Assembly: GCF_014873915.1 (NCBI RefSeq)
Contig: NZ_JADBEJ010000001.1
Span: 1,178,001-1,242,000 of the forward strand
Source: Amycolatopsis roodepoortensis
GTDB lineage: Bacteria > Actinomycetota > Actinomycetes > Mycobacteriales > Pseudonocardiaceae
Direction: 5' to 3'
DNA: 64,000 nt
Part shown: piece after piece, positions 28,117-36,820 of the stretch
Layout of the letters: the number at the start of each line of letters is the position of its first letter
Position numbering within the stretch: the first letter of the stretch is position 1
Made by a program: the position numbers and the translations under genes
Notes under the pieces: generated by a model
Database searches by the model: none
What the model was told of the DNA's origin: nothing
The model's input: only the letters and a program-made list of their open reading frames with translations

Positions 28117-29100
28117 ATGGAGCTGGAACTGCGCCACCTGCGCATCATGTGCGCGATCGCCGAACTCGGGAGTATCACCAAGGCGGCGAACACGCTCGGA
28201 ATGGCGCAGCCTGCACTGACAGCACAACTGAAGCGCATCGAACGGACCCTCGGCGGGAAGCTGTTCCTGCGCGACCACACGGGCACCCGGCCGACCGCGC
28301 TCGGCCTCCTCGTCCTCGACCGGGCGAAGATGGTGCTCCCCGCCGTGTCGTCGCTGCACGACGAGGCGGCACGGCTCGCCCAGCACGCCGGTACCGGCGA
28401 GCCGGTGACCCTGCGGCTCGGTTCGGCGACGGGGCCGATGCTCGGGGCGCTCCTGCAGCGTCTCGGCACCACCCATCCCGACATCCATGTCGCCACGCAT
28501 ACGTCGTGGTCGGCCAACAAACTCGCGGACATGACCGCCGAGGGCGCGCTGGACTTCGCCTTCGTCGGCGTCTGCGGTGACGCCGCGCCACCGCCGGAGC
28601 CCGGCCTCCGCTGGCGGACGCTCGCGCATCATCCGGTGTTCGTGCTGATGTCGGCGCGGGACGAGCGCGCGCAGCGGCCCGAGGTCGAACTCGGCGCGCT
28701 CGCGAACGAACGGTGGTGCGCGACGCCGGGTGACGGCTGTTTCGGCGACTGTTTCGCCTCCGCCTGCGCGAGATCGGGGTTCACGCCGCGTTCGTTGTAC
28801 GAAACCGACGTGCTGACCTGCATCGAGATGGTCGAATCGGGACACGCGGTTGTGCTGTGCCAGCCGTTGTTCCACGAGATCCCCGGTATCGTCGCGGTCC
28901 CGATCGCGGGGAATCCGCTGAGCTGGCGGAATCTCGTCGGCTGGTCGGAGCGAGGGGAGATGGGGCCCTTCGCCGCGGAGATGATCGCCCTGTCCCGCGC
29001 CGTCTACGGCGAGCTGATCGACCGGCGGCCGACCTACTCGAAGTACCTGGAGTTGAACCCGGGGTACGGCGTGGACTACACGGACGCGGGAATGCGCTGA
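28117..29100 (+). CDS. LysR-family transcriptional regulator
   Basis: The 327-residue protein has an N-terminal winged helix (LRHLRIMCAIAELGSITKAA to LFLRDHTG) and a periplasmic-binding-like effector domain starting near residue 90. The effector half carries several Cys (CFGDCFASAC near 210), which could be redox sensitive. The ATG is clear. It is divergent from the PLD-like membrane gene and 133 bases upstream of a streptogrisin-type protease. GGTCCAGTCCA occurs both before this gene (28083-28093) and before the protease (29122-29132), which suggests shared control. Confidence 0.88.
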   Translation: MELELRHLRIMCAIAELGSITKAANTLGMAQPALTAQLKRIERTLGGKLFLRDHTGTRPTALGLLVLDRAKMVLPAVSSLHDEAARLAQHAGTGEPVTLRLGSATGPMLGALLQRLGTTHPDIHVATHTSWSANKLADMTAEGALDFAFVGVCGDAAPPPEPGLRWRTLAHHPVFVLMSARDERAQRPEVELGALANERWCATPGDGCFGDCFASACARSGFTPRSLYETDVLTCIEMVESGHAVVLCQPLFHEIPGIVAVPIAGNPLSWRNLVGWSERGEMGPFAAEMIALSRAVYGELIDRRPTYSKYLELNPGYGVDYTDAGMR

Positions 29101-29150
29101 CCTGCGCGGAAGTGGTCGAAAGGTCCAGTCCACTGGGTGGATATGACCTA

Positions 29151-29166
29151 AATGGTATGTACCATT
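29151..29166. promoter_or_regulatory. Perfect 16-bp palindrome upstream of the protease gene
   Basis: AATGGTATGTACCATT reads with perfect 7-base arms around TG. It lies 68 bases before the protease start and 19 bases after a GGTCCAGTCCA motif. It is a candidate operator. The binding protein is unknown. Confidence 0.5.
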
Positions 29167-29233
29167 CATGACAGGTGCCTCGTACGGTCTGGAACGAGAT
29201 CTTCTTCCGGAACGCGGTGAGGAAACGCCTGAA

Positions 29234-30559
29234 ATGAACCGAAAGATCGTAGCGGCCGCCGCGGCGGCCCTGACCGGCGCGGGCCTGGTCACGGCCATCG
29301 CGCTGACGCCGAGCGCCAGCGCGGGCCAGCACGTGTCGGCCGCCGACCAGGTCCAGTCGGAGATCGTCGCCGCCTTGGCGCGTGACCTGAAGATCAGCCC
29401 GGATCAGGCAAGGACGCGCCTCGCCGTCGAGCAGAAGGCCGCTAGCGCCGACAGCGACCTCAAGTCCCGGCTCGGCTCGTCCTACGCCGGATCCTGGCTC
29501 GACGCGGCCGGGAGCACGTTGACCGTCGCGGTCACCGACGCGGCGCTGGAGGGTGTCGTCCGTGCGGCCGGCGCGACCCCGAAGACGGTCGCGCGGAGCG
29601 CCGCGCAGCTCGACGCGGCGAAGTTGTCGTTGGACACCAAGGGAACCAGTGCGCCGAAGACCGTGCCCGGCTGGTACGTCGACGCCACCACGAACTCCGT
29701 CGTGGTGCTCGCCAACGCCGGTGGCGAGGCGGCTGCGAAGTCGTGGGCGACCGCGGCGGGCGTGAGCGCCGACGCGGTGCGGGTCGAGACCAGCGCCGAA
29801 AGCCCGGTCCCGCTGATCGACGTCATCGGCGGCAACGCCTACACCTTCGGTTCGGGCCGGTGCTCGATCGGTTTCTCGGTCGAGGGCGGCTTCGTGACCG
29901 CGGGACACTGCGGCACCACGGGGACGCGGACGTCGAACCCGAGCGGGAGCGTCGCGGGCTCCAGCTTCCCCGGCAACGACTACGGGTGGGTCCGCGTGGA
30001 CGCGGGCAACACGCCGCGTCCGCTGGTGAACCGCTACCCGGGCACCGTGCCGGTGGCGGGTTCGCAGGAGGCCGCGGTCGGTGCGTCGGTCTGCCGTTCC
30101 GGTTCCACGACGGGCTGGCGCTGCGGCACCATCCAGCAGAAGAACGCGTCGGTGAATTACCCGCAGGGCACCGTTTCCGGTCTCACCCGGACCAGCGCCT
30201 GCGCCGAGCCGGGCGACTCCGGTGGTTCGTGGCTCGCGGGCGACCAGGCACAGGGCGTCACCTCCGGTGGCTCCGGCAACTGCAGCTCGGGCGGCACGTT
30301 CTACTTCCAGCCGCTCTCGGAGATCCTGAGCGTCTACAACCTGCGCCTGGTGACCTCGGGTTCGAACCCGCCCTCCAGCACGACGCCGACCACCACGACG
30401 TCGAACAACCCGCCCGGCGGAACCTGGGCGGCGGGCACCACCTACGCCGTCAGCGCGACGGTGACCTACGGCGGTGCCACGTATCGGGCCCTGCAGGGCC
30501 ACACAGCACAGGCAGGTTGGGAGCCGCCGAACGTCCCAGCGCTTTGGGCGCGCGCCTGA
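29234..30559 (+). CDS. Streptogrisin/alpha-lytic-type protease with chitin-binding tail
   Basis: The 441-residue preproprotein has a signal peptide (1-30, ending SASA), an alpha-lytic-type prodomain (about 38-190) and a mature S1 protease starting near IDVIGGNAYT. The triad is His225 (TAGHC), Asp249 (GNDYGW) and Ser329 (GDSGGS), with paired Cys for disulphides. A Thr/Ser linker leads to a CBM5/12-like module (about 395-441) with Trp/Tyr residues and AGWEPPNVPALW. The large prodomain acts as a folding chaperone in this family. The chitin-type module suggests targeting to insoluble polysaccharide or fungal walls. Start 29234 is chosen at the signal peptide; its ribosome site is weak. Confidence 0.93.
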   Translation: MNRKIVAAAAAALTGAGLVTAIALTPSASAGQHVSAADQVQSEIVAALARDLKISPDQARTRLAVEQKAASADSDLKSRLGSSYAGSWLDAAGSTLTVAVTDAALEGVVRAAGATPKTVARSAAQLDAAKLSLDTKGTSAPKTVPGWYVDATTNSVVVLANAGGEAAAKSWATAAGVSADAVRVETSAESPVPLIDVIGGNAYTFGSGRCSIGFSVEGGFVTAGHCGTTGTRTSNPSGSVAGSSFPGNDYGWVRVDAGNTPRPLVNRYPGTVPVAGSQEAAVGASVCRSGSTTGWRCGTIQQKNASVNYPQGTVSGLTRTSACAEPGDSGGSWLAGDQAQGVTSGGSGNCSSGGTFYFQPLSEILSVYNLRLVTSGSNPPSSTTPTTTTSNNPPGGTWAAGTTYAVSATVTYGGATYRALQGHTAQAGWEPPNVPALWARA

Positions 30560-30601
30560 CCGCCTAGCCGTCCGGGCCACACGCAGGGGTGCGCCCGGAC
30601 C

Positions 30602-30638
30602 GACCGCCCCCGACGTCGTCCGTGCGTCGGGGGCGGTC
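30602..30638 (+). terminator. Strong hairpin after the protease gene
   Basis: GACCGCCCCCGAC (30602-30614) pairs perfectly with GTCGGGGGCGGTC (30626-30638) over an 11-base loop, followed by CCTCTTC. It lies about 40 bases past the stop codon and is probably the protease terminator. Confidence 0.7.
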
Positions 30639-30650
30639 CCTCTTCACGGC

Positions 30651-30774
30651 GCAACTCGCGTGACGGGACGCGCAACTCGCGTGATTGAAGGCGTAACTCG
30701 CGTGATCAGACGCCGCACACGTGAGTTACGCCTTCAAACACGTGAGTTACGCGTCTGATCACGCGAGTTACGCG
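30651..30774. repeat. Palindromic intergenic repeat, family B, copy 2
   Basis: This region contains three forward units of the CAACTCGCGTG/GTAACTCGCGTG type, followed by three reverse units of the GAGTTACGC type. The outer reverse unit runs into the stop codon of the guanidinium exporter gene. It lies between convergent genes. Confidence 0.88.
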
Positions 30775-31089
30775 TCAGTGCAGGACTTTCAGGCCCACGA
30801 CGCAGGCCACGATCCCCACGATCAGCAGGATCCGGGCCACCGAAACGGTTTCCGCACCCGACCACATGCCGTACGCGACGGTGAGCGAAGCCCCGATGCC
30901 GACCCAGACCGCGTAGGCGGTGCCGACAGGGAGATCCTTCATCGCGTACGCGAGACCCACCATGCTGGCGACCAGCGTCACGCCGAAGATCACCGACGGT
31001 ATCGGCCGGGACAGGCCTTCGGATTTGCCGAGGGCGGTGGCCCACACGGCTTCCAGTACACCCGAAACGATCAGGACAAGCCACGACAT
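30775..31089 (-). CDS. gdx: SMR-family guanidinium exporter (Gdx/SugE)
   Basis: This 104-residue, four-helix small multidrug resistance protein has the essential Glu13 in GVLEAVWATALGKSEG, the pattern that separates Gdx/SugE from drug-exporting EmrE types. Gdx dimers exchange guanidinium for protons. ATG at 31089 is chosen over longer in-frame extensions because the region upstream is a recognisable guanidine-III riboswitch and TGGGAG lies 4-9 bases before this start. The riboswitch independently supports guanidinium as substrate. The gene ends in a family B palindrome. Confidence 0.93.
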   Translation of the reverse strand: MSWLVLIVSGVLEAVWATALGKSEGLSRPIPSVIFGVTLVASMVGLAYAMKDLPVGTAYAVWVGIGASLTVAYGMWSGAETVSVARILLIVGIVACVVGLKVLH

Positions 31090-31102
31090 GACGCGCTCCC
31101 AG

Positions 31103-31147
31103 AGCGCCGTCTTGTCGCTGGCCGGGTACGGCACCCACTCGTCCGGG
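31103..31147 (-). ncRNA. Guanidine-III (ykkC-III) riboswitch
   Basis: Read on the minus strand, this segment begins CCGGACGAG, continues with GTGCCGTACCCGG, and ends with GACAAGACGGCGC. These blocks match, in order and spacing, the guanidine-III aptamer I recall from Thermobifida fusca. The aptamer ends just before the ribosome site TGGGAG of the exporter gene, consistent with translational control through the 3' pseudoknot. Guanidine binding should free the ribosome site and raise Gdx production. Confidence 0.92.
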
Positions 31148-31248
31148 GACCTCGTTGAGGAGGTTCCGTCACCAGGATGGCACATCGCCCGCGTGGATCG
31201 CCCGCCGGTTTGACGAGGGTCACCACCCGGGCGCGCCATTGTGGACGG

Positions 31249-32460
31249 TCAGGTCAGCACCTTGGGGGCCGACCACGCCAGCAAACCCAGTTCCAGCACC
31301 GAGAATCCGATCAGCGCCCACGCACTCGGCAACCAGATCAGTGCGATCCCGACGAGCAGGATCGGCAGGACCAGCCCGGCGTAAGCCGCCAGGAACAGGG
31401 CGGCGAGGACCTCGCCGCGCACCGGCGGTTCGGCGAGGGCGGCGACGGTGGCCACCGAGGCGCGGAAGCCCAGCCCGACGCCGGCACCCGCCACGATCCC
31501 GCCCGCTACGAAGAGCCACAGTTGCGACGTCGTCACCGCGATCGGCAGCGCCACCAGCCCGCTCACCATCAGGCCGAGGCCCAGCCGCAGCTGGGTTTTC
31601 CTGGCCAGACCGGCGAAAAGCACCTGTGCCCCGGCCGCCGCGAGGAACACGGAGAACGACGCGAGACCGGCCAGCATCCGTGAGCTCTCATGCATGCCTT
31701 GCGCCAGCAGTGTCGGCGTCAGCGCCATGAACAGGCCCGTGATCGCGAACGCCGCGAAGGCGCCGATCGCCGCGCCGAAGAAGGCGGGCCGCGCGCTCGA
31801 CGGCAATGAGACGCGCTGCGGCCGATAGGCGGGCCGTTCTTCGGCGCGCTCCACGGTTTCCGGCACGAGCGCGACGGCGATGGCCGCGGCGAGCAGCAGG
31901 ACCAGGAAGAACACGAACGGGGTGGTGAGCGGCTCGGCGGAATAGCTCGCGAACACGCCACCGAACAGCGGTCCGAGCGCCAGGCCGCCCATGTTGACGA
32001 CGGTCGCGATCAGTCCCGCGCGGCCATGGTCCTCCCGGGGCCGGGCGACGGCGCGGAGTTCGGACAAGTGCGCGGTGGCGGTCGCGGTCAGTGCGCCGAT
32101 GCCCGCGCCGCCGACGAGTCTGGCCAGGATCAGGCCGGGAACATCCGGCCACGCCAGGAAAAGCGTCGCGGAAAGCGCCTGGGTCAAGGTCGCGGCGAGG
32201 ATCACCCGCCGCCGTCCCAGCCAGTCGCTGACGTGGCCGGCGAGATACAGGCTGCCCATCACGCCGACGGCATACGCCGCGAAGACGATGGTCACGACGT
32301 AGGTCGGGAAGCCATCGCGCTGCTGGTAGAGGACGTAGAGCGGGGTGGGGACGGTGGAAAAGGCGAGTGAGGCGGCGTAGGCCGCCGCGATGACCCAGAA
32401 ACCGCGACCGTGGCTGATCCGCCGGAACGCGGGACGGGGAAGGGCGACGCTGTTCAGCAT
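31249..32460 (-). CDS. MFS transporter divergent from LysR regulator
   Basis: This 403-residue protein has about 12 predicted membrane helices. The MFS motif A is visible as GHVSDWLGRRRV (about 75-86), and RLVGGAGIGALT matches the drug/proton antiporter pattern. The ATG at 32460 is preferred over upstream in-frame starts that run into the promoter gap. It shares an 82-base divergent gap with a LysR gene and is its most likely target. The exported substrate cannot be told from sequence. Confidence 0.87.
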   Translation of the reverse strand: MLNSVALPRPAFRRISHGRGFWVIAAAYAASLAFSTVPTPLYVLYQQRDGFPTYVVTIVFAAYAVGVMGSLYLAGHVSDWLGRRRVILAATLTQALSATLFLAWPDVPGLILARLVGGAGIGALTATATAHLSELRAVARPREDHGRAGLIATVVNMGGLALGPLFGGVFASYSAEPLTTPFVFFLVLLLAAAIAVALVPETVERAEERPAYRPQRVSLPSSARPAFFGAAIGAFAAFAITGLFMALTPTLLAQGMHESSRMLAGLASFSVFLAAAGAQVLFAGLARKTQLRLGLGLMVSGLVALPIAVTTSQLWLFVAGGIVAGAGVGLGFRASVATVAALAEPPVRGEVLAALFLAAYAGLVLPILLVGIALIWLPSAWALIGFSVLELGLLAWSAPKVLT

Positions 32461-32515
32461 GTCTCCACTGTGAATCTCCGGATCATCCACGTCCAACGAA
32501 CAATCCTGGTCACAG

Positions 32516-32534
32516 TTATCGACGAATGCGATAA
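32516..32534. promoter_or_regulatory. LysR-type operator dyad
   Basis: TTATCG (32516-32521) and CGATAA (32529-32534) form a perfect inverted repeat with a seven-base spacer. This contains the T-N11-A pattern of LysR sites. It lies eight bases before the LysR start and in the shared gap with the MFS gene. Confidence 0.65.
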
Positions 32535-32542
32535 TCGGAGCT

Positions 32543-33445
32543 GTGGAAACCCGACAGCTCGAATGCTTCGTCGCCGTCGCCGAGGAGCTCAGCTTCACTC
32601 GCGCCGCCCAGCGGTTGTACGCGGTGCAGTCCACCGTCTCGGCGACGATCCAGGCCCTCGAAGGCGAACTGGGGGTCAAGCTGTTCGATCGGTCCACGCG
32701 AAGGGTCGAACTCTCCCCGGCGGGGAAGGTGTTCCTGCCCGAGGCCAAGGCCGCGTTGGAAGCCTTCGACAGGGCGCGCGAGGTGGTCACCGATGCCTCC
32801 GCCGGCCTGCGGGGCAGCCTTCGCATCGGCACCCTGACCAGCGTCGGCGATCTCGACCTGCCCGATCTGCTCGGCGCGTTCCACCGCCGCTATCCGCTGG
32901 TCGACCTGCATGTTTCGGTGTCGATCACCGGGTCGACCGGGCTGGCCGAGGACCTGCGTCAGGGCAGGCTCGACGTCGCCCTCCTCGGCCTGCCCGAATC
33001 CGATCTCGCCGGGCTCGACACCAAACTGCTCGGTTCGGCGCCGTTCGTCGCCCTGCTGCCTGACGGCCATCGGCTGAGCGGACGGAGGGCGTTGACCTTG
33101 GCGGATCTCGCGGGCGAGTCGTTCGTGGACAATCCCCGCGGCTTCGGCAACCGGGTGGCCCTGGACCGTGCTTTCGAGGCGCTCGGAGCGCCGCGGCGGG
33201 TCATCGTCGAGGTCGCCGACCTGCGTGCCGTGCCGTCCTACGTCGCGACGGGGCTCGGCGTCGCCGTCGTGCCCGATCTCAAGCTGCTCGCGGGGGTCCG
33301 GACGATACCGCTCGACGAGCCTGCCCTCACCTGGCCGCTGACCATCGCCACCCGGGGAGAGCGGCCGCCGAGCCGGGCCGCCCGGCTGCTGCTGGACCTG
33401 GTCGACGGCGGGGAGTTCTCCCTCGTGATGCCCAGCCGAGCCTGA
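32543..33445 (+). CDS. LysR-family regulator of the adjacent MFS gene
   Basis: The 300-residue protein has a standard LysR winged helix (TRQLECFVAVAEELSFTRAA through LFDRSTRRVEL) and an effector domain from about residue 90 (GSLRIGTLTSVGDL). The GTG at 32543 begins METRQL and has GGAG close upstream. A TTATCG-N7-CGATAA dyad just before it suggests negative autoregulation and control of the divergent MFS exporter. Confidence 0.88.
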   Translation: METRQLECFVAVAEELSFTRAAQRLYAVQSTVSATIQALEGELGVKLFDRSTRRVELSPAGKVFLPEAKAALEAFDRAREVVTDASAGLRGSLRIGTLTSVGDLDLPDLLGAFHRRYPLVDLHVSVSITGSTGLAEDLRQGRLDVALLGLPESDLAGLDTKLLGSAPFVALLPDGHRLSGRRALTLADLAGESFVDNPRGFGNRVALDRAFEALGAPRRVIVEVADLRAVPSYVATGLGVAVVPDLKLLAGVRTIPLDEPALTWPLTIATRGERPPSRAARLLLDLVDGGEFSLVMPSRA

Positions 33446-33447
33446 GG

Positions 33448-34029
33448 TCAGCCCGTCAGCAGCGTGCGCGTGGTCCTGGCCACCAGGTCGACGGTGCGCG
33501 GCGGGGGTGCCTCGCCGCGGTCGAGATGCCGCCGCACCGCCGCGTACGGGAGGTCGACGAGGGCCAGCATCAGCTCATCAGTGTTCCGGCCGGTCAGCGG
33601 GCGAAGCCGCCGTAGGACCTTGGTGATCGCCGCGTCGAGGCGCTGGTTGGCGGCGTCCACGCGGGCGCGGTCTTCGGCGCTCCAGTCGTCGACGCCGAGC
33701 GCGCTGGCGCCGCCGTAGAGCAGCTTCCCTTCGGCGGGATTGGCGCGGCACCAGCGGACGACCTGCGCGGCCGCCTCGACGGCGGCTTCGGTGACGGGTT
33801 CCTGTTCGAGTGCTTCGAGGTATCCCTGCTGGAAGCGGGTCACCGTGCGGAGCCAGACGGCGGCGAGCAGCGCCGGGCGACCGGGGAAACGGTGGTAGAT
33901 CGACCCGCTCGGCGCGCCGACCTCGCGGGCGACGGCCGACATGGTCACCCCGGCGGCCCCTTCGGTGGCGAAGATCCGCACGGCGGCGTCGAGGAAGTCG
34001 TCGGCGGTGTGCCGCGGTGGCCGTCCCAT
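33448..34029 (-). CDS. TetR-family regulator
   Basis: The 193-residue regulator has a TetR DNA-binding domain (about 8-55, FLDAAVRIFATEGAAGVT to SGSIYHRFPGRPALL) and a helical sensor half. It is convergent with the LysR gene (two-base gap) and divergent from an SRPBCC-domain gene 59 bases away. In that gap AGAGAC (34034-34039) and GTCTCT (34067-34072) form an inverted pair, and an imperfect CCTCTA/TTAGGGG pair lies between them. The SRPBCC gene is the likely target. Confidence 0.85.
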   Translation of the reverse strand: MGRPPRHTADDFLDAAVRIFATEGAAGVTMSAVAREVGAPSGSIYHRFPGRPALLAAVWLRTVTRFQQGYLEALEQEPVTEAAVEAAAQVVRWCRANPAEGKLLYGGASALGVDDWSAEDRARVDAANQRLDAAITKVLRRLRPLTGRNTDELMLALVDLPYAAVRRHLDRGEAPPPRTVDLVARTTRTLLTG

Positions 34030-34088
34030 TTTCAGAGACTATCCTCTACTATGGTTTTAGGGGAAGGTCTCTAGAACTGGGAGGCGCG

Positions 34089-34634
34089 ATGCGCGTGTGG
34101 AACAGGCATCATCGGATCATCGACGTGGCACCGGAGCGTGCCGGCGGGCTGATCGATACTCTGTCCACGGACGGAGACCGGCTCTGGCCCGTCGAGGAAT
34201 GGCCGGCGTTGCGGTTCGACCGGCCGCTCGGGGTCGGCGCCGACGGTGGGCACGGGCCGGTGCGGTATCACGTGGAGTCCTACGAGCCGGGAAGGTCCGT
34301 GCGGTTCAGGTTCACCGCGCCCCGCGGCTTCGACGGGTTCCACGAATTCACCCTGCGCACGACGGAAACCGGGGAGACCGAACTCGCGCACCTCATGGTG
34401 CTGCGGCTTCGGCACCCGGCATGGTTCACCTACCCGCTGCTGTGGCGGCCGATGCACGACGCGCTGCTGGAAGACTGCCTCGACCGTGCCGAGCGTGAGC
34501 TCACCGGCACGGTCGGGAAGCCCGCGCGATGGAGCCCTTATGTCCGGCTCTTGCGGAGCCTGATCTCCGGCAGGAGGCCCTTTCGCTTGAGCAGGAACAA
34601 GGTGCCGCCGATGAGCACGACGGCGATCAGGTAG
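34089..34634 (+). CDS. SRPBCC-fold protein divergent from TetR
   Basis: The 181-residue protein resembles SRPBCC/DUF2867-like domains, with VWNRHHRIIDVAPERA at the start, a central beta-rich part (RSVRFRFTAPRGFDGFHEFTL) and a C-terminal helix. Such folds bind hydrophobic ligands or act as cyclase-like enzymes. ATG at 34089 has GGGAGGCG just upstream. The last ~97 bases overlap the convergent mannosyltransferase gene, so its final 30 residues are less certain. It is probably controlled by the neighbouring TetR protein. Confidence 0.75.
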   Translation: MRVWNRHHRIIDVAPERAGGLIDTLSTDGDRLWPVEEWPALRFDRPLGVGADGGHGPVRYHVESYEPGRSVRFRFTAPRGFDGFHEFTLRTTETGETELAHLMVLRLRHPAWFTYPLLWRPMHDALLEDCLDRAERELTGTVGKPARWSPYVRLLRSLISGRRPFRLSRNKVPPMSTTAIR

Positions 34635-35977
34635 CCCAGCGCCAACGACACGGCGCCGCCGTTCGCGGGCGGGAGCAGCACCCCGAACACGGCGCTGACG
34701 ACGGCGAGGATCCAGCGCCCGCGGTCGGTCGTCAGGCTCACGGCCAGCAGGGCGACCGTCCACAAGAGATACCAGGGCTGGACGACCGGCCCGAGGACCA
34801 GCATCGCGGCGAAGGTCAAGCCCGCGCCGTAGAGGGGGTGTAGCTTCTCGCGATACGTGAGCCACAACAGCCTGGCGCCCACGGCGAGACCGAGGATCGC
34901 GCCGATCAGCGAGAACACCTCGATCGCGCTGTCGGTCAGGTCGGCCCCGAAGATCTTGCCGATCCCGCCGACGAGGAAACCGAGTTCGTTGGTGGGGGCC
35001 ATCCAGCTGTGGACCTGGCCGGAAACGCCGGACAGCACGCGCACCCAGCCGAAGCCGAGTCCGCTGCCGAGCGAGATCGCCGCGGTGACGGCGGCGAAAC
35101 CGGCGGGCAGCCCGAGCGCGACCGCCACCCGGCCGGCGGGCGTCGCGCGGCGGAACAGGCCGACGCCGACGAACAGCAGACCGGCGACGGCCACGATCTT
35201 GATGTTCGCGGCCGCGCTCACCGCGATCACGCCGGCCGCGATCAGTGCGGGCCGGGCCGCGCCGGTCTTCGCCGCGCCCATGAGGACGAGTTCCAGCCCG
35301 GCGACCATCAGCCCGACCATGAGGCCGTCGTTGTGCACGCCCGCCACGACGTGCCACAGCACGAGCGGGTTGAGCAGGGCCAGCCACAGCGCGATCGATG
35401 GCGATACCCCGACGCGGCGGGCGAGCCGGGGGAGTGCCCACGCCATGAGCACGATCCCGATCAGGCCGAGCAACCGGTGCAGCAGCACCGTCGGCACGAA
35501 GGCGTCTCCCGCGACCTGGGCGATCGTGCGGGCCAGCGCGACGAAGGCGGGACCATAGGGCGCGGGCGTGTCCCGCCAGTAGTGACTGACCGCCATCGTC
35601 ACCGGCGAATCGGCGCCGAGCGCCTCGGCGGGCCCCACGACGTAGGTGTCGAACCCCTTGGCCGCGATCAGGCCCTGTGCCAGATAGCTGTTGATGTCAC
35701 CGCTGAACAGCGGGCGCGCGACCAGCAGCGGCGCGCACCACGACACCGCGATCCAGTACAGCCGCCGCTCCGGCAGCCCGGCGGCGAGCCGCCCGATACC
35801 GAGCCAGGAGAGCACGAGGGTGGCCATCCCGGCGACACCCAGCGCCACCACCAGCACCGAAGGGAGGCCGATCCCGGACGTGACCAGCACCAGTACGGCG
35901 ATTCCGAGGAAACCCGCCCAGTGCAACGCCGAGATGTTCAGCCCGGTCTTCTCCGGCGCGGGCAAGACGTTCTGCAT
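34538..35977 (-). CDS. Polyprenol-phosphate mannose-dependent alpha-1,6-mannosyltransferase (MptB-like)
   Basis: The 479-residue integral membrane protein has roughly 12-14 helices. A conserved first-loop motif is ARPLFSGDINSYLAQG (about 88-103), with an acidic residue of GT-C enzymes, followed by DTPAPYGPAFVALARTI. These are hallmarks of MptA/MptB enzymes, which extend the mannan core of lipomannan-type glycolipids from polyprenyl-phosphomannose. The host would therefore make lipoglycans. Both C- and N-termini look complete. The gene stands alone on its strand, with the next gene divergent 108 bases away. Confidence 0.82.
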   Translation of the reverse strand: MQNVLPAPEKTGLNISALHWAGFLGIAVLVLVTSGIGLPSVLVVALGVAGMATLVLSWLGIGRLAAGLPERRLYWIAVSWCAPLLVARPLFSGDINSYLAQGLIAAKGFDTYVVGPAEALGADSPVTMAVSHYWRDTPAPYGPAFVALARTIAQVAGDAFVPTVLLHRLLGLIGIVLMAWALPRLARRVGVSPSIALWLALLNPLVLWHVVAGVHNDGLMVGLMVAGLELVLMGAAKTGAARPALIAAGVIAVSAAANIKIVAVAGLLFVGVGLFRRATPAGRVAVALGLPAGFAAVTAAISLGSGLGFGWVRVLSGVSGQVHSWMAPTNELGFLVGGIGKIFGADLTDSAIEVFSLIGAILGLAVGARLLWLTYREKLHPLYGAGLTFAAMLVLGPVVQPWYLLWTVALLAVSLTTDRGRWILAVVSAVFGVLLPPANGGAVSLALGYLIAVVLIGGTLFLLKRKGLLPEIRLRKSRT

Positions 35978-36085
35978 GCGGCCAAACTACTCCAAGTGCG
36001 AAATCCGGTTCGGCCGATCGCACGGTAAACCGGCCCGGACGCTTCGGGGCCGCGTCCGCCGGGTACTCCACGCCGTGGAAAGGCG

Positions 36086-36724
36086 GTGGTGCGCGTGAAG
36101 AAGCGCTGGGTGCGGCTCGGGGCGTTCGCACTGGTCGGGCTCCTGATCGTCGCGGCGGCACTGCAGATCACCGGGCTGCTGCCGAAGCTCGACCCGTTCG
36201 GAACGTCCACTGTGGACCGTTCGCAGCCCGCGGTGCTCCAGGCGGTCCGGGATCTGAGCCAGTACCACGCGGCGGTCGGTGACTACCAGGTCGTCGTCGA
36301 CATCGAGAAGGACGTCCAGTGGGTGCCCGCGAGCATCGCAGGGGAGCGCACCTTGTTCGTCGCGGCGGGCTCTGTCGACGCGTACGTCGATTTCGGCCCG
36401 CTGGTGGAGAATTCGCTGACCGTGTCCGAAGACCGGCGAACGGTCGAGGTGCGCCTGCCCGAACCGAAGCTGGCGAAACCCAACTTGGACAACGAACGCA
36501 GCTACGTCTTCGGTCAGGAGCGAGGCCTGATCGACCGGCTCGGCGCATTGGTGTCCGTGCAGGACCAGCGGCCGTTCTATCTCGCCGCGGAGAAACGCAT
36601 CGGTGAGGCCGCGCAGCACTCCGGCCTGCTCGAACGCGCCAAGGCCAACACCAGGGCGATGCTCACCCAGCTGCTGCGGGGGCTGGGCTTCCAGGTCACC
36701 TTCCCGGGGGAACCGGCCACCTGA
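36086..36724 (+). CDS. DUF4230 membrane-anchored protein
   Basis: The 212-residue protein has one N-terminal membrane helix (about 9-29, VRLGAFALVGLLIVAAALQI) and an extracytoplasmic domain containing YQVVVDIEKDVQWVP, SVDAYVDFG and VEVRLPEPKL. This is the DUF4230 pattern. The function of this family is not established to my knowledge. The GTG at 36086 is probable; GTG at 36092 is possible. It is divergent from the mannosyltransferase, so a cell-envelope role is possible. Confidence 0.75.
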   Translation: MVRVKKRWVRLGAFALVGLLIVAAALQITGLLPKLDPFGTSTVDRSQPAVLQAVRDLSQYHAAVGDYQVVVDIEKDVQWVPASIAGERTLFVAAGSVDAYVDFGPLVENSLTVSEDRRTVEVRLPEPKLAKPNLDNERSYVFGQERGLIDRLGALVSVQDQRPFYLAAEKRIGEAAQHSGLLERAKANTRAMLTQLLRGLGFQVTFPGEPAT

Positions 36725-36820
36725 CCGCGCCCGGATTCCGCGTCCGTGCGGTGCTCACCCCGCCGGTCTTGACCAGGCGGGCTCGTGCTGGTGGGCTGGC
36801 GAAGTCGACTGGGAGGCGCG

